The position numbers and the translations under genes are program-made. Shown here one piece after another: positions 25,111 to 32,480 of a DNA stretch of 64,000 nt. The notes beneath the pieces are model-generated. The model saw nothing but the letters and a program-made list of their open reading frames with translations. It was not told where the DNA came from and searched no databases. Within the stretch, counting starts at the first letter, position 1; every line of letters begins with the position of its first letter. Origin of the DNA: Alphaproteobacteria bacterium (GTDB taxonomy: Bacteria > Pseudomonadota > Alphaproteobacteria > UBA2966); assembly GCA_018650465.1 (NCBI GenBank), contig JABIFY010000022.1:1-64000 (forward strand), given 5' to 3'.

Positions 25111-26817
25111 TCAGGATGATTTGTCTGGTTTACTTGGCAATGAAAAAGGGCGTGCCAGGAAGGCGGGCATGTGATCGCCCATACCCACGACAACCTTGTC
25201 ATCATCTCGGTCACGGCGCTGGCCGCGTTTGTTGTCAGCCGAACGGGTTGATCTGCCGCGGTCAGGCTTGTTTTGAGACGTCTTGTTCTGGGCCGTCTTG
25301 TTCTGGGCCGTCTTGTTCTGGGCACCCTTGTTGCGAGCGGGTCGGCTGCGCGCAGATTTTTGCGGGGCAGGTTTTGCGCTCGTCACATCCTCTGGCGCGG
25401 CAGGCTGTGCCGCTACAACGCCTTGCGCAACCTGTTCTGTAGCAACTTGTTCTGTGACAACTTGTTCTGTGACAACTTGTTCCGTCGCTGGTGTGGCCTC
25501 TGCTTCAACGCCTGACTGAACCGGATCGGCACTGACGACTTCGCCAGCTTGGCTATCTGATTTTTTAGTGCTTGCTCTGCGTCTGGTTTTTGCAGCCGGT
25601 TTGTCGGAAGTATCGCCAGAAGGCTTGGCCGCAGCCTTGCCACGTCCGCGTCCACGAGTTGGAGCCGGAGCAGCTTCTTCCGGTTTTTGCTCTTCATCAC
25701 CCGTTGGGACAAAACGGGGAATGGGTTTGCCAATCAGGTTTTCGATGCCTTTGACATATTTGGTGTCCTGCGACGTGGCCAGACTGATGGCTGTGCCTTG
25801 TTGTCCGGCGCGACCTGTGCGGCCGATACGGTGGATATAATCTTCAGGGTGTGTCGGCATGTCAAAATTGAAAACATAAGGCAGGCCGGAAACATCCAGG
25901 CCACGGGCGGCCACATCACTGGCAACCAGAAAGGCCAATTCACCGGCTTTAAATTTTTCCAGGGTTTCCATGCGGGCAGGTTGGCTCATGTCACCATGCA
26001 ACGCTCCGGCGTCATAGCCGTGTTTTTTCAGGGAATTGGCGACCACGTCTACATCACGTTTGCGGTTACAGAAGATGATGCCCGATTTGGCGTCTTCCGA
26101 GCGGATGATCTTGCGCAGAGCTTCGCGTTTGGCCGGGCCAGAAGCCACCGTAGCCAAGGCCTGGCGTACTGTTTCAGCAGGCGAGGCAGGCGGGGCAACG
26201 GTCACTTCACGCGGGTTGCTGAGGAACTTGTCAGCAAGACGGCGAATTTCTTTTGGCATGGTTGCCGAGAAAAACAGGGTCTGGCGCAACGGCGGCAGCA
26301 ATTTAACAATTCGTTCGATATCAGGGATGAAACCCATATCCAGCATCCGATCCGCTTCGTCGATAACCAATACATTTGTTCCGGTCAGCATCAGCTGGCC
26401 ACGCTCAACATGATCAAGCAGACGGCCAGGCGTTGCGATCAGAACATCGACACCACGGTCAATTTTTTTGGCTTGTTCAGCGAAAGACACACCGCCGATT
26501 AACAAGGCCATGGAAAGCTTCTGGTACTTGCCGTATTTTTCGAAGTTCTCGGCTACCTGAAAAGCCAGTTCGCGTGTGGGTTCAAGAATCAGGGCGCGCG
26601 GCATGCGGGCGCGGGCGCGGCCCGTGGCCAGGATGTCCAACATGGGCAGCACAAAACTCGCGGTTTTGCCTGTTCCCGTTTGTGCACAACCCAAAACATC
26701 CCGCCCTTGCAGAACGTAAGGAATCGCTTTTTCCTGAATCGGGGTAGGGGTTTCGTAACCCGTTTCTTCAACTGCCCGCAAAACTTCCGGGCCCAAACCA
26801 ATATCGCTAAATTTCAT
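25111..26817 (-). CDS. DEAD-box ATP-dependent RNA helicase (RhlE-like)
   Basis: 568 residues. Seen: Q-motif GYETPTPIQEKAIP, Walker A AQTGTGKT, PTRELA, DEAD in VIDEADRMLDMGF, SAT, and HRIGRTGRAG. The helicase core ends near residue 375. The C-terminal 190 residues are low-complexity: Arg/Lys/Ala segments with two runs of five-residue repeats (TEQVV-type and NKTAQ-type), encoded by 15-base tandem repeats. Known: RhlE-like helicases act in ribosome assembly and mRNA decay, and cold induction is frequent. The disordered tail is probably for RNA or protein contacts. A 104-base repeat lies just upstream of the start. Confidence 0.95.
   Translation of the reverse strand: MKFSDIGLGPEVLRAVEETGYETPTPIQEKAIPYVLQGRDVLGCAQTGTGKTASFVLPMLDILATGRARARMPRALILEPTRELAFQVAENFEKYGKYQKLSMALLIGGVSFAEQAKKIDRGVDVLIATPGRLLDHVERGQLMLTGTNVLVIDEADRMLDMGFIPDIERIVKLLPPLRQTLFFSATMPKEIRRLADKFLSNPREVTVAPPASPAETVRQALATVASGPAKREALRKIIRSEDAKSGIIFCNRKRDVDVVANSLKKHGYDAGALHGDMSQPARMETLEKFKAGELAFLVASDVAARGLDVSGLPYVFNFDMPTHPEDYIHRIGRTGRAGQQGTAISLATSQDTKYVKGIENLIGKPIPRFVPTGDEEQKPEEAAPAPTRGRGRGKAAAKPSGDTSDKPAAKTRRRASTKKSDSQAGEVVSADPVQSGVEAEATPATEQVVTEQVVTEQVATEQVAQGVVAAQPAAPEDVTSAKPAPQKSARSRPARNKGAQNKTAQNKTAQNKTSQNKPDRGRSTRSADNKRGQRRDRDDDKVVVGMGDHMPAFLARPFSLPSKPDKSS
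25267..25335. repeat. 15-base tandem repeats inside the helicase tail (NKTAQ units)
   Basis: About four units of TTGTTCTGGGCCGTC on the plus strand, encoding NKTAQ-type pentapeptides on the minus strand. The unit length keeps the frame, so the repeats can vary in number without disrupting the gene. Confidence 0.85.
25429..25488. repeat. 15-base tandem repeats inside the helicase tail (TEQVV units)
   Basis: Four units of CAACTTGTTCTGTGA with small changes, encoding TEQVV/TEQVA pentapeptides on the minus strand. This array differs in sequence from the NKTAQ array about 160 bases away. Confidence 0.85.
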
Positions 26818-26850
26818 CTATTTTCCGGCCAGTGCAAATCGTTTGATAAG

Positions 26851-26954
26851 CTAGGGTGATACCGTTTAAAACGGAATTACTACTGTTCCAATTGTAAACG
26901 CAGACCTTAAATTTAAGGCAGCGCTGCATTTCCGTGAAACCCGGAAACGCTCTA
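26851..26954. repeat. 104-base dispersed repeat, copy 2
   Basis: Same length and boundaries (CTAGGG ... CGCTCTA) as the copy at 11394. Shared blocks include AAACGGAAT, CCTTAA-TTTAA and TTTCCGT-AAACCCGGAAACGCTCTA, while the middle has diverged. The inverted arms TTTCCG and CGGAAA are kept. It sits between the divergent helicase and hydrolase genes. Confidence 0.8.
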
Positions 26955-27196
26955 AATCAGGCATCTGTACAGCCACAAACCGGCTGTTGGGAACAACTAA
27001 AGCTTTCCCTTGCCGCGTCGGAATACCTGAGACACAGGCAAATGTCAACTTTTCCGTGGCTTTCGGCCCTTTTTCCGTAGCTTGCGACACTTTACCGGAA
27101 TATCCGGACGATTTCGTCAAAGCCGTAATCACTCTGGTGCCGGACTACGGTTACGCTATTGTTGGACCTGATCCAGTTTCCCCGGAGCGTATTTAC

Positions 27197-27898
27197 ATGT
27201 CAAACAGCAATAACCTGATCCTGCTTCCGGGACTTCTGTGTACGCGTGCCCTTTGGGCACCGCAGATCGACGCCCTGTCAGGGACACATGATATCACTGT
27301 GCCAGACCTTGGACAGCATGACACAATCGCTGGCATGGCGGCCCATGTGTTATCGCAAGCACCGGACAGATTTTCCCTCGCAGGTCTGTCCATGGGCGGT
27401 TATGTGGCCTTTGAGATATTCCGCCAGGCCAGTGAGAGGGTAGAACGCATTGCCTTCCTCGATACATCGTCCCGGCCCGATGATGAAACCAAACGGATCC
27501 GGCGCCAGGATTTGATCGACTTGGCCAAACGCGGCAATTTCAAAGGTGTATCACCACAATTGATGCCCTTGTTCATCCATCCGGACCGGGCTGAAGATAC
27601 GGTTTTGACCGGCATTATCACCGCCATGGCAATGGATATTGGCTCGGAAGGTTTTGTTCGCCAGCAAATAGCCATATCCAGCCGCGTCGATAGCGCCCCG
27701 ACCCTGGCCAAAATCAAGTGTCCGGCCCTGGTGATTGTGGGTGAACACGATATCCTGACGCCACCGGAACTGGCTGAAGAAATCGCAGCTGGGATCAAGG
27801 GGGCGAAACTGGAATATATTGCTGGTGCGGCCCACCTGCCGACCCTGGAGGAGCCAGAGGCCACCAACGAGGTCATGAAGGCCTGGCTGCGCTCTTAA
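27197..27898 (+). CDS. Alpha/beta hydrolase
   Basis: 233 residues. Seen: NLILLPGLLCTRALW (oxyanion region), the nucleophile elbow LAGLSMGGY, the acid in VIVGEHDILTPP, and His in AGAAHLPTLEEP, completing a Ser-Asp-His triad. The frame is open from 26987, but that part runs out of the intergenic region behind a dispersed repeat; ATG 27197 after GGAGCG is chosen. Close to esterases and 3-oxoadipate enol-lactonase-like enzymes. Substrate unknown. Not in an obvious operon. Confidence 0.9.
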   Translation: MSNSNNLILLPGLLCTRALWAPQIDALSGTHDITVPDLGQHDTIAGMAAHVLSQAPDRFSLAGLSMGGYVAFEIFRQASERVERIAFLDTSSRPDDETKRIRRQDLIDLAKRGNFKGVSPQLMPLFIHPDRAEDTVLTGIITAMAMDIGSEGFVRQQIAISSRVDSAPTLAKIKCPALVIVGEHDILTPPELAEEIAAGIKGAKLEYIAGAAHLPTLEEPEATNEVMKAWLRS

Positions 27899-27919
27899 GC
27901 GCTTAAGGGGGTAACGATC

Positions 27920-28483
27920 TTATCCACAGGGTGAGGCCTGACAATCTGTGGTGTCGTGATCGGAGTTTTTGATCGGCATGATCTCAGTCATCAGATAATT
28001 GAGCAACTGGATAAATAACGGGTCTTGCAGGCTGGCTGTAACGTCACCCTCGGCCGTTGCACGTGTAACATTCCTGGACCCATGGCACAGGGCGGCAATT
28101 ATTTTCATATGGCTGCCGGGCTTGTTCGTTTTTGGTGCCGGATCAGCGCACAGGGTGTCACCATCGGTCAATATATTGGACGGATTAAACACCATCACCA
28201 GTCGATGTCCCTGGCCTCGCTCATCCGGAGGCAACTGACGCAGGTTTTGGGCGGAAATCCAGTTCGGAATTTGCAGGGCATCCATCAGCTTTTGCCCGGC
28301 CAGTTGCGATTTCCCCAATGGGTTGCCTGAAATCTCAAGCGGCAAGATACCATCAGTCGAAGCGTAATTGACGTATTCCGGAGAATACAACAGCTCCTGT
28401 TTTACGGTATGCACCATCAGACAACCAGCCAATCCAAGGCTGAGGCCAGTAATTACCGCTATTGATTTGATGGTCGAAAGCAT
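27920..28483 (-). CDS. Putative lipoprotein, unknown function
   Basis: 187 residues from ATG 28483, which follows GGAG by 6 bases (the frame also has ATG 28495 and TTG 28501). Seen: signal peptide with lipobox LGLAGC, so the mature protein starts with an acylated Cys. The rest includes QELLYSPEYVNYASTDGILPLEISGNP and HRLVMVFNPSN and is predicted periplasmic. Two Cys pairs (LCADP, ALCHG) and two C-terminal Cys may form disulfides. I do not recognise a family. Confidence 0.7.
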   Translation of the reverse strand: MLSTIKSIAVITGLSLGLAGCLMVHTVKQELLYSPEYVNYASTDGILPLEISGNPLGKSQLAGQKLMDALQIPNWISAQNLRQLPPDERGQGHRLVMVFNPSNILTDGDTLCADPAPKTNKPGSHMKIIAALCHGSRNVTRATAEGDVTASLQDPLFIQLLNYLMTEIMPIKNSDHDTTDCQASPCG

Positions 28484-28575
28484 TCGGTTCTCCATACACA
28501 ATTGTGTCCGTCCACATCTTTATGTGTGCACGACCTGAGGTCAAATCAATCTGCCGTTAAAAAATGCTGACCCCT

Positions 28576-29211
28576 TCAGACGTAGGGGGCTTCAATTTGT
28601 TCCTGATCAAAGGCTGCCACAATTGTCGGATGTTTTGACAGACGCTCAAGGTATGGGCCCAGATTTTTGAGTGCGCGGGGTGGGTGGGCGAAATTGCGGC
28701 CCCAGCGACACACCATGAGCAAATAGGGGTCCAGAACCGTAAACTGATCGCCCATCATATAAGGGCCATCGCCCAGTGCATCATTCATGATCGTATACAT
28801 CTCACCGAGACGGGCTTCGGCCGCGGCCTTGACGGCGGCGGTTCCTTCTTCATTGATGGCATGGCGGTCGCCATAATAATAAAGCAGGATTTCAGGCTGG
28901 ATGGTGGTGGCCATATAGAACAGCCATTTGTGGAATTCAGACCGTTCTGGCGTGCCGACCGTCGGGGCCAGGCCGGATTCGGGATATTTATCGGCTATGT
29001 GCAGACAAACGGCCGCCGTTTCAAACAACACCTGATCACCATCGATCAGGGCCGGAATTCGGCCCGACGGGTTCAGGGCAAGATAGTCAGCAGTTTTATT
29101 GGCACCTGCGCCGCGATCCACCAGCACCAGTTCATAATCTGCGCCGGTTTCTTCCAGCAAGACATGAGGCGCAAAGCTGGCATTGCCGGGAAAATAATAA
29201 AGTTTCATCAT
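28576..29211 (-). CDS. Glutathione S-transferase family protein
   Basis: 211 residues. Seen: thioredoxin-like N-terminal domain MKLYYFPGNASFAPHVLLEETG with the cis-Pro region NPSGRIPALIDGDQVLFETAAVCLHIAD (residues 50-75), then an all-helical C-terminal domain with DQFTVLDPYLLMVCRW. Known: detoxifying or isomerising thiol transferases. It is 11 bases downstream of a GNAT gene, which itself follows parE, so the three may share a transcript. Confidence 0.92.
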   Translation of the reverse strand: MMKLYYFPGNASFAPHVLLEETGADYELVLVDRGAGANKTADYLALNPSGRIPALIDGDQVLFETAAVCLHIADKYPESGLAPTVGTPERSEFHKWLFYMATTIQPEILLYYYGDRHAINEEGTAAVKAAAEARLGEMYTIMNDALGDGPYMMGDQFTVLDPYLLMVCRWGRNFAHPPRALKNLGPYLERLSKHPTIVAAFDQEQIEAPYV

Positions 29212-29222
29212 GGGGAAGTACC

Positions 29223-29708
29223 TTAAACGAGGGATTTAACAAGATAGACGACAGCCTTGGCACCAGGCTCGAACACCTGTTCACCGACTTCCTCAAAACC
29301 CAGACGTTTGTGAAAACGCAGAGAACCAGGATTGGGCGGCAACGTATTGACCTCGCAGGCCAATACGGGGCGACTATCCGCAACATGGACCTCCAGCGCC
29401 TCATATAACCTGGCCCCAACGCCACTACCCTGAAACGCCGCATCAACAGCGATCCGGTCCACATAGGCGAAGGAGGGGTAGCGTTCGCTAAGCCAGGTGT
29501 AATTCGGACTGCCGTAATCAGCGCCTTCCACCAGGCCCAACAGAAACCCACCAATTCGACCATTGTCCTCAGCCACGAAAGTCGCATTTGAACCGGCGAC
29601 GAGGCCGTCTAGTTCAGCAACCGTCACGGTGCCGACGGCAGGTACATTCTCTTCATTGATCCGGTGTAAATCAGCAAGATCAGAAGGTTGGCAAAGTCTT
29701 ATCTTCAT
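29223..29708 (-). CDS. GNAT-family N-acetyltransferase
   Basis: 161 residues. Seen: acetyl-CoA-binding motif A around DRIAVDAAFQGSGVGARLYEALE (residues 85-107), an N-terminal RLCQPSDLADLHRIN typical of GNAT, and a C-terminal RFHKRLGFEEVGEQ. The acceptor is unknown. It lies between parE and the GST gene with gaps of 18 and 11 bases. Confidence 0.9.
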   Translation of the reverse strand: MKIRLCQPSDLADLHRINEENVPAVGTVTVAELDGLVAGSNATFVAEDNGRIGGFLLGLVEGADYGSPNYTWLSERYPSFAYVDRIAVDAAFQGSGVGARLYEALEVHVADSRPVLACEVNTLPPNPGSLRFHKRLGFEEVGEQVFEPGAKAVVYLVKSLV

Positions 29709-29726
29709 GGAAAGGTTCGCTCCGGA

Positions 29727-31766
29727 TCAGACATCAAGATCGGCAATATCGGTGGCGTGCTCCTGGATGAAGGCAAGACGCAGTTCCGGTTTACGGCCCA
29801 TCAAGTGCTCAACCAGTGTTTCCGTATCTTTTTCAGCGATTTCCGGTATGACGACACGCAACAGGGTGCGATTTTTCGGGTTCATGGTGGTTTCGCGCAG
29901 TTGTGCCGGTGGCATCTCACCCAGGCCCTTAAAGCGGCTGATTTCGACTTTGCCCCGGCCCTGGAAATCAGATTCCATCAGAGCTTCGCGGTCGGCATCA
30001 TCACGTGCGTAGATTGTCTTGCCGCCCTGGGAAATACGATACAGGGGCGGTACGGCCAAATACAGATGACCGTCATCAATCAGGCCCGGCATCTGGCGAT
30101 AGAAAAAAGTCATTAACAGTGAGGCGATATGGGCTCCGTCGACGTCCGCATCGGTCATGATGATGACCCGGTCATAGCGTAAATCGCTGGATGAATATTT
30201 GTCCTGCAAGCCACAGCCCAGGGCCTGGATCAGATCGGAAATTTCCTGATTGGCGCGCATTTTGTCGATACCGGCGCTGGCCACGTTGAGGATTTTACCG
30301 CGCAGGGGCAAAATGGCCTGGGTTTTCCGGTTTCGCGCTTGCTTTGCGGAACCACCAGCGGAATCACCCTCGACGATAAAAATTTCCGTGCCTTGCGTGC
30401 CACCACGGGCGCAGTCAGACAACTTGCCTGGCAGGCGCAAACGTTGGGTGGCAGATTTACGGGAAACCTCTTTTTCCTGACGTCGACGCAGGCGTTCCTC
30501 AGCCCGTGATATGACAAAGGCCAACAGTTTGTCAGCCGCCGCCGGATCACCCGACAACCAGTGATCAAAATGGTCGCGAACGACGCTTTCAACCAGTTTT
30601 GTGGCCGAGATCGTCGACAGTTTTTCCTTGGTCTGGCCCTGAAACTGCGGGTCACTGATGAAAATTGACAGCACAGCACCGGCGGGCGCCAGGATATCCT
30701 CGGCGTTTATCTGACCGGCTCCCTTGACCTTGACCATTTCGCCATAGGCTTTCAGACCCTTGGTCAGGGCACTGCGCAAGCCGGCTTCATGCGAGCCACC
30801 TTCCGGTGTCGGCACGGTATTACAATAAGAGTTCAAAAAAGCCCCGCCACCGCCCGTCCAGGCAATGGCCCACTCAACCCGTCCGCCCTTGCCGTTCAGG
30901 GAAACATGCCCAACAAAGGGTTTGGCCGTGACGGTTGGTTCTTCGCCGATTTGCAGGGCAAGGAAATCTTCGATTCCATTGGGAAAGTGAAGCTTTTCTT
31001 CGGCAGGTGTCTGGTCCTTGCCCGTGATCAAATCAGGTGCACAGGTCCAGCGAATTTCTACGCCGCCATAAAGATAGGCCTTCGAGCGAGCCATACGATA
31101 AAGAGCGGCAGGACGAAAGTGCAGGTCGGGGCCGAATATCTCCGGGTCTGGATGAAAGCTGACACGGGTGCCGCGCCGGTTGTTGATCGATCCGGTATTC
31201 TCCAGCTTGCCCTGGGGTTCACCTCTGGAATAATGCTGACGCCAAAGAACCTTGTCGCGGGCCACCTCGATTTCCAGTCGATCCGAGAGGGCGTTCACAA
31301 CCGAAATACCCACACCGTGCAGACCGCCCGCCGTGGAATAGACCTTGTCAGAAAACTTGCCGCCCGAATGCAGGGTTGTCAGGATGACTTCCAGGGCGGA
31401 TTTGTTTTTGAACTTTGGGTGGGGGTCAACAGGGACCCCACGACCATTATCTTCGACGGCAAGCGAGCCATCTGCCAACAGCTCAATTGAAATGCGGCTG
31501 GCGTGTCCAGCCACGGCTTCATCCATGGAGTTGTCCAGAACTTCGGCCGCCAGGTGGTGCAGTGCCCCATCGTCCGTGCCGCCAATATACATGCCAGGGC
31601 GACGACGAACCGGTTCCAGCCCTTCAAGAACTTCGATGTCCTTGGCCGAATAATCACCTCCACTGGTTTGACCACTGGTGGAAGATGACTTGTCTTTGCC
31701 TTTTGCAGCCGGCTTTTTGCTTGCTTTTTTGGCTGCAGGGCTTGTCTGCTGGAAAAGATCGTCCAT
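29727..31766 (-). CDS. parE: DNA topoisomerase IV subunit B
   Basis: ATPase subunit of topoisomerase IV, which decatenates chromosomes together with ParC. 679 residues. Seen: GHKL ATPase motifs (EVLDNSMDEAVAGHA, VEDNGRGVPVDPHP, GGLHGVGISVVNALS), then the TOPRIM domain (EIFIVEGDSAGGSAKQARNR, IIMTDADVDGAHI) and the C-terminal RYKGLGEMP-like SRFKGLGEMPPAQL. The N-terminal 30 residues are Lys/Ala/Ser-rich and probably disordered. Lack of the GyrB-specific insert and the HPDPEIFGPDLHF-type transducer region favour ParE over GyrB. Confidence 0.93.
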   Translation of the reverse strand: MDDLFQQTSPAAKKASKKPAAKGKDKSSSTSGQTSGGDYSAKDIEVLEGLEPVRRRPGMYIGGTDDGALHHLAAEVLDNSMDEAVAGHASRISIELLADGSLAVEDNGRGVPVDPHPKFKNKSALEVILTTLHSGGKFSDKVYSTAGGLHGVGISVVNALSDRLEIEVARDKVLWRQHYSRGEPQGKLENTGSINNRRGTRVSFHPDPEIFGPDLHFRPAALYRMARSKAYLYGGVEIRWTCAPDLITGKDQTPAEEKLHFPNGIEDFLALQIGEEPTVTAKPFVGHVSLNGKGGRVEWAIAWTGGGGAFLNSYCNTVPTPEGGSHEAGLRSALTKGLKAYGEMVKVKGAGQINAEDILAPAGAVLSIFISDPQFQGQTKEKLSTISATKLVESVVRDHFDHWLSGDPAAADKLLAFVISRAEERLRRRQEKEVSRKSATQRLRLPGKLSDCARGGTQGTEIFIVEGDSAGGSAKQARNRKTQAILPLRGKILNVASAGIDKMRANQEISDLIQALGCGLQDKYSSSDLRYDRVIIMTDADVDGAHIASLLMTFFYRQMPGLIDDGHLYLAVPPLYRISQGGKTIYARDDADREALMESDFQGRGKVEISRFKGLGEMPPAQLRETTMNPKNRTLLRVVIPEIAEKDTETLVEHLMGRKPELRLAFIQEHATDIADLDV

Positions 31767-31830
31767 GCGCTCTAACTGTCTTTAGGGGGATCGCCGCGAA
31801 CAGGCGATCCTGAATATGATTGGGTCCAGC

Positions 31831-31895
31831 CCGTAAAACGAGTCGGTAAAACGGGTCGGTAAAACGGGTCGGTGAAACGGGTGGTAAAATGGCCG
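31831..31895. repeat. 13-base tandem repeat upstream of parE
   Basis: About five units of GGTAAAACGGGTC with point changes, in the gap between parE and the thioesterase gene (31767-32001). The rest of the gap is AT-rich. It could hold promoters or protein-binding sites for parE. Confidence 0.75.
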
Positions 31896-32001
31896 AAACG
31901 GCGACCATTGAAGATTTACGGCTATTCTTTTTACATGTTTACACGCATTATAAGGTGTAATCGAGTGCTACAACACCAAAATCTGGTAGAGAGTGGATAA
32001 A

Positions 32002-32409
32002 ATGGGTTTTCTGGCAACAAAAGACGGGGAACGGGGTGAACCTGCTGTACGGACTGTCCCCATGCCCTCGGATGCGAATTCAAACGGTGATATTTTTGGT
32101 GGCTGGGTCTTGTCACAAATGGATATTGCCGGCGGCATTATTGCCACAAGGCAGGCCAAGGGGCGGGTTGTGACTGTGACGATTGACGCCATGACATTTG
32201 ATCGACCCATTCAGGTCGGTGATCTGGTCAGTATTTATGGCCATGTATCTGCCACCGGCACATCCTCGATCACCGTGGAAATGGAAACTATTGTCCAGCG
32301 CCAGTACAGTGAGGAAGAAATCAAGGTAACGGGCGGGCAGTTCAAGTTCGTTGCCATCGACAGTGAAGGGCGGCCCAGGCCCTTGCCTGGATCGTCAAAC
32401 TCATCTTAA
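32002..32409 (+). CDS. Acyl-CoA thioesterase, YciA-type hotdog
   Basis: 135 residues. Seen: hotdog-fold start VPMPSDANSNGDIFGGWVLSQMD with the catalytic Asn/Asp region, TIDAMTFDRPIQVGDLVSIYG and ITVEMET. Known: YciA-family enzymes hydrolyse a wide range of acyl-CoAs and form hexamers. ATG 32002 is chosen; a GTG at 31993 in the same frame is possible. It stands alone upstream of the histidine kinase gene. Confidence 0.9.
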   Translation: MGFLATKDGERGEPAVRTVPMPSDANSNGDIFGGWVLSQMDIAGGIIATRQAKGRVVTVTIDAMTFDRPIQVGDLVSIYGHVSATGTSSITVEMETIVQRQYSEEEIKVTGGQFKFVAIDSEGRPRPLPGSSNSS

Positions 32410-32480
32410 CATTGTTCAAGTTGCCTTGGTTGACAAGTTCATGTTGAAACGGGCAGGATTTCAGTCCTTCTAAAAGTAGT

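Noticed and set aside
25267-25488. CRISPR-like regular repeats
   Set aside because: The units are contiguous 15-mers in frame within a coding sequence, with no spacers.
26987-27196. N-terminal extension of the hydrolase
   Set aside because: Peptide unrelated to the alpha/beta hydrolase fold, starts close to the repeat; ATG 27197 has its own ribosome site.
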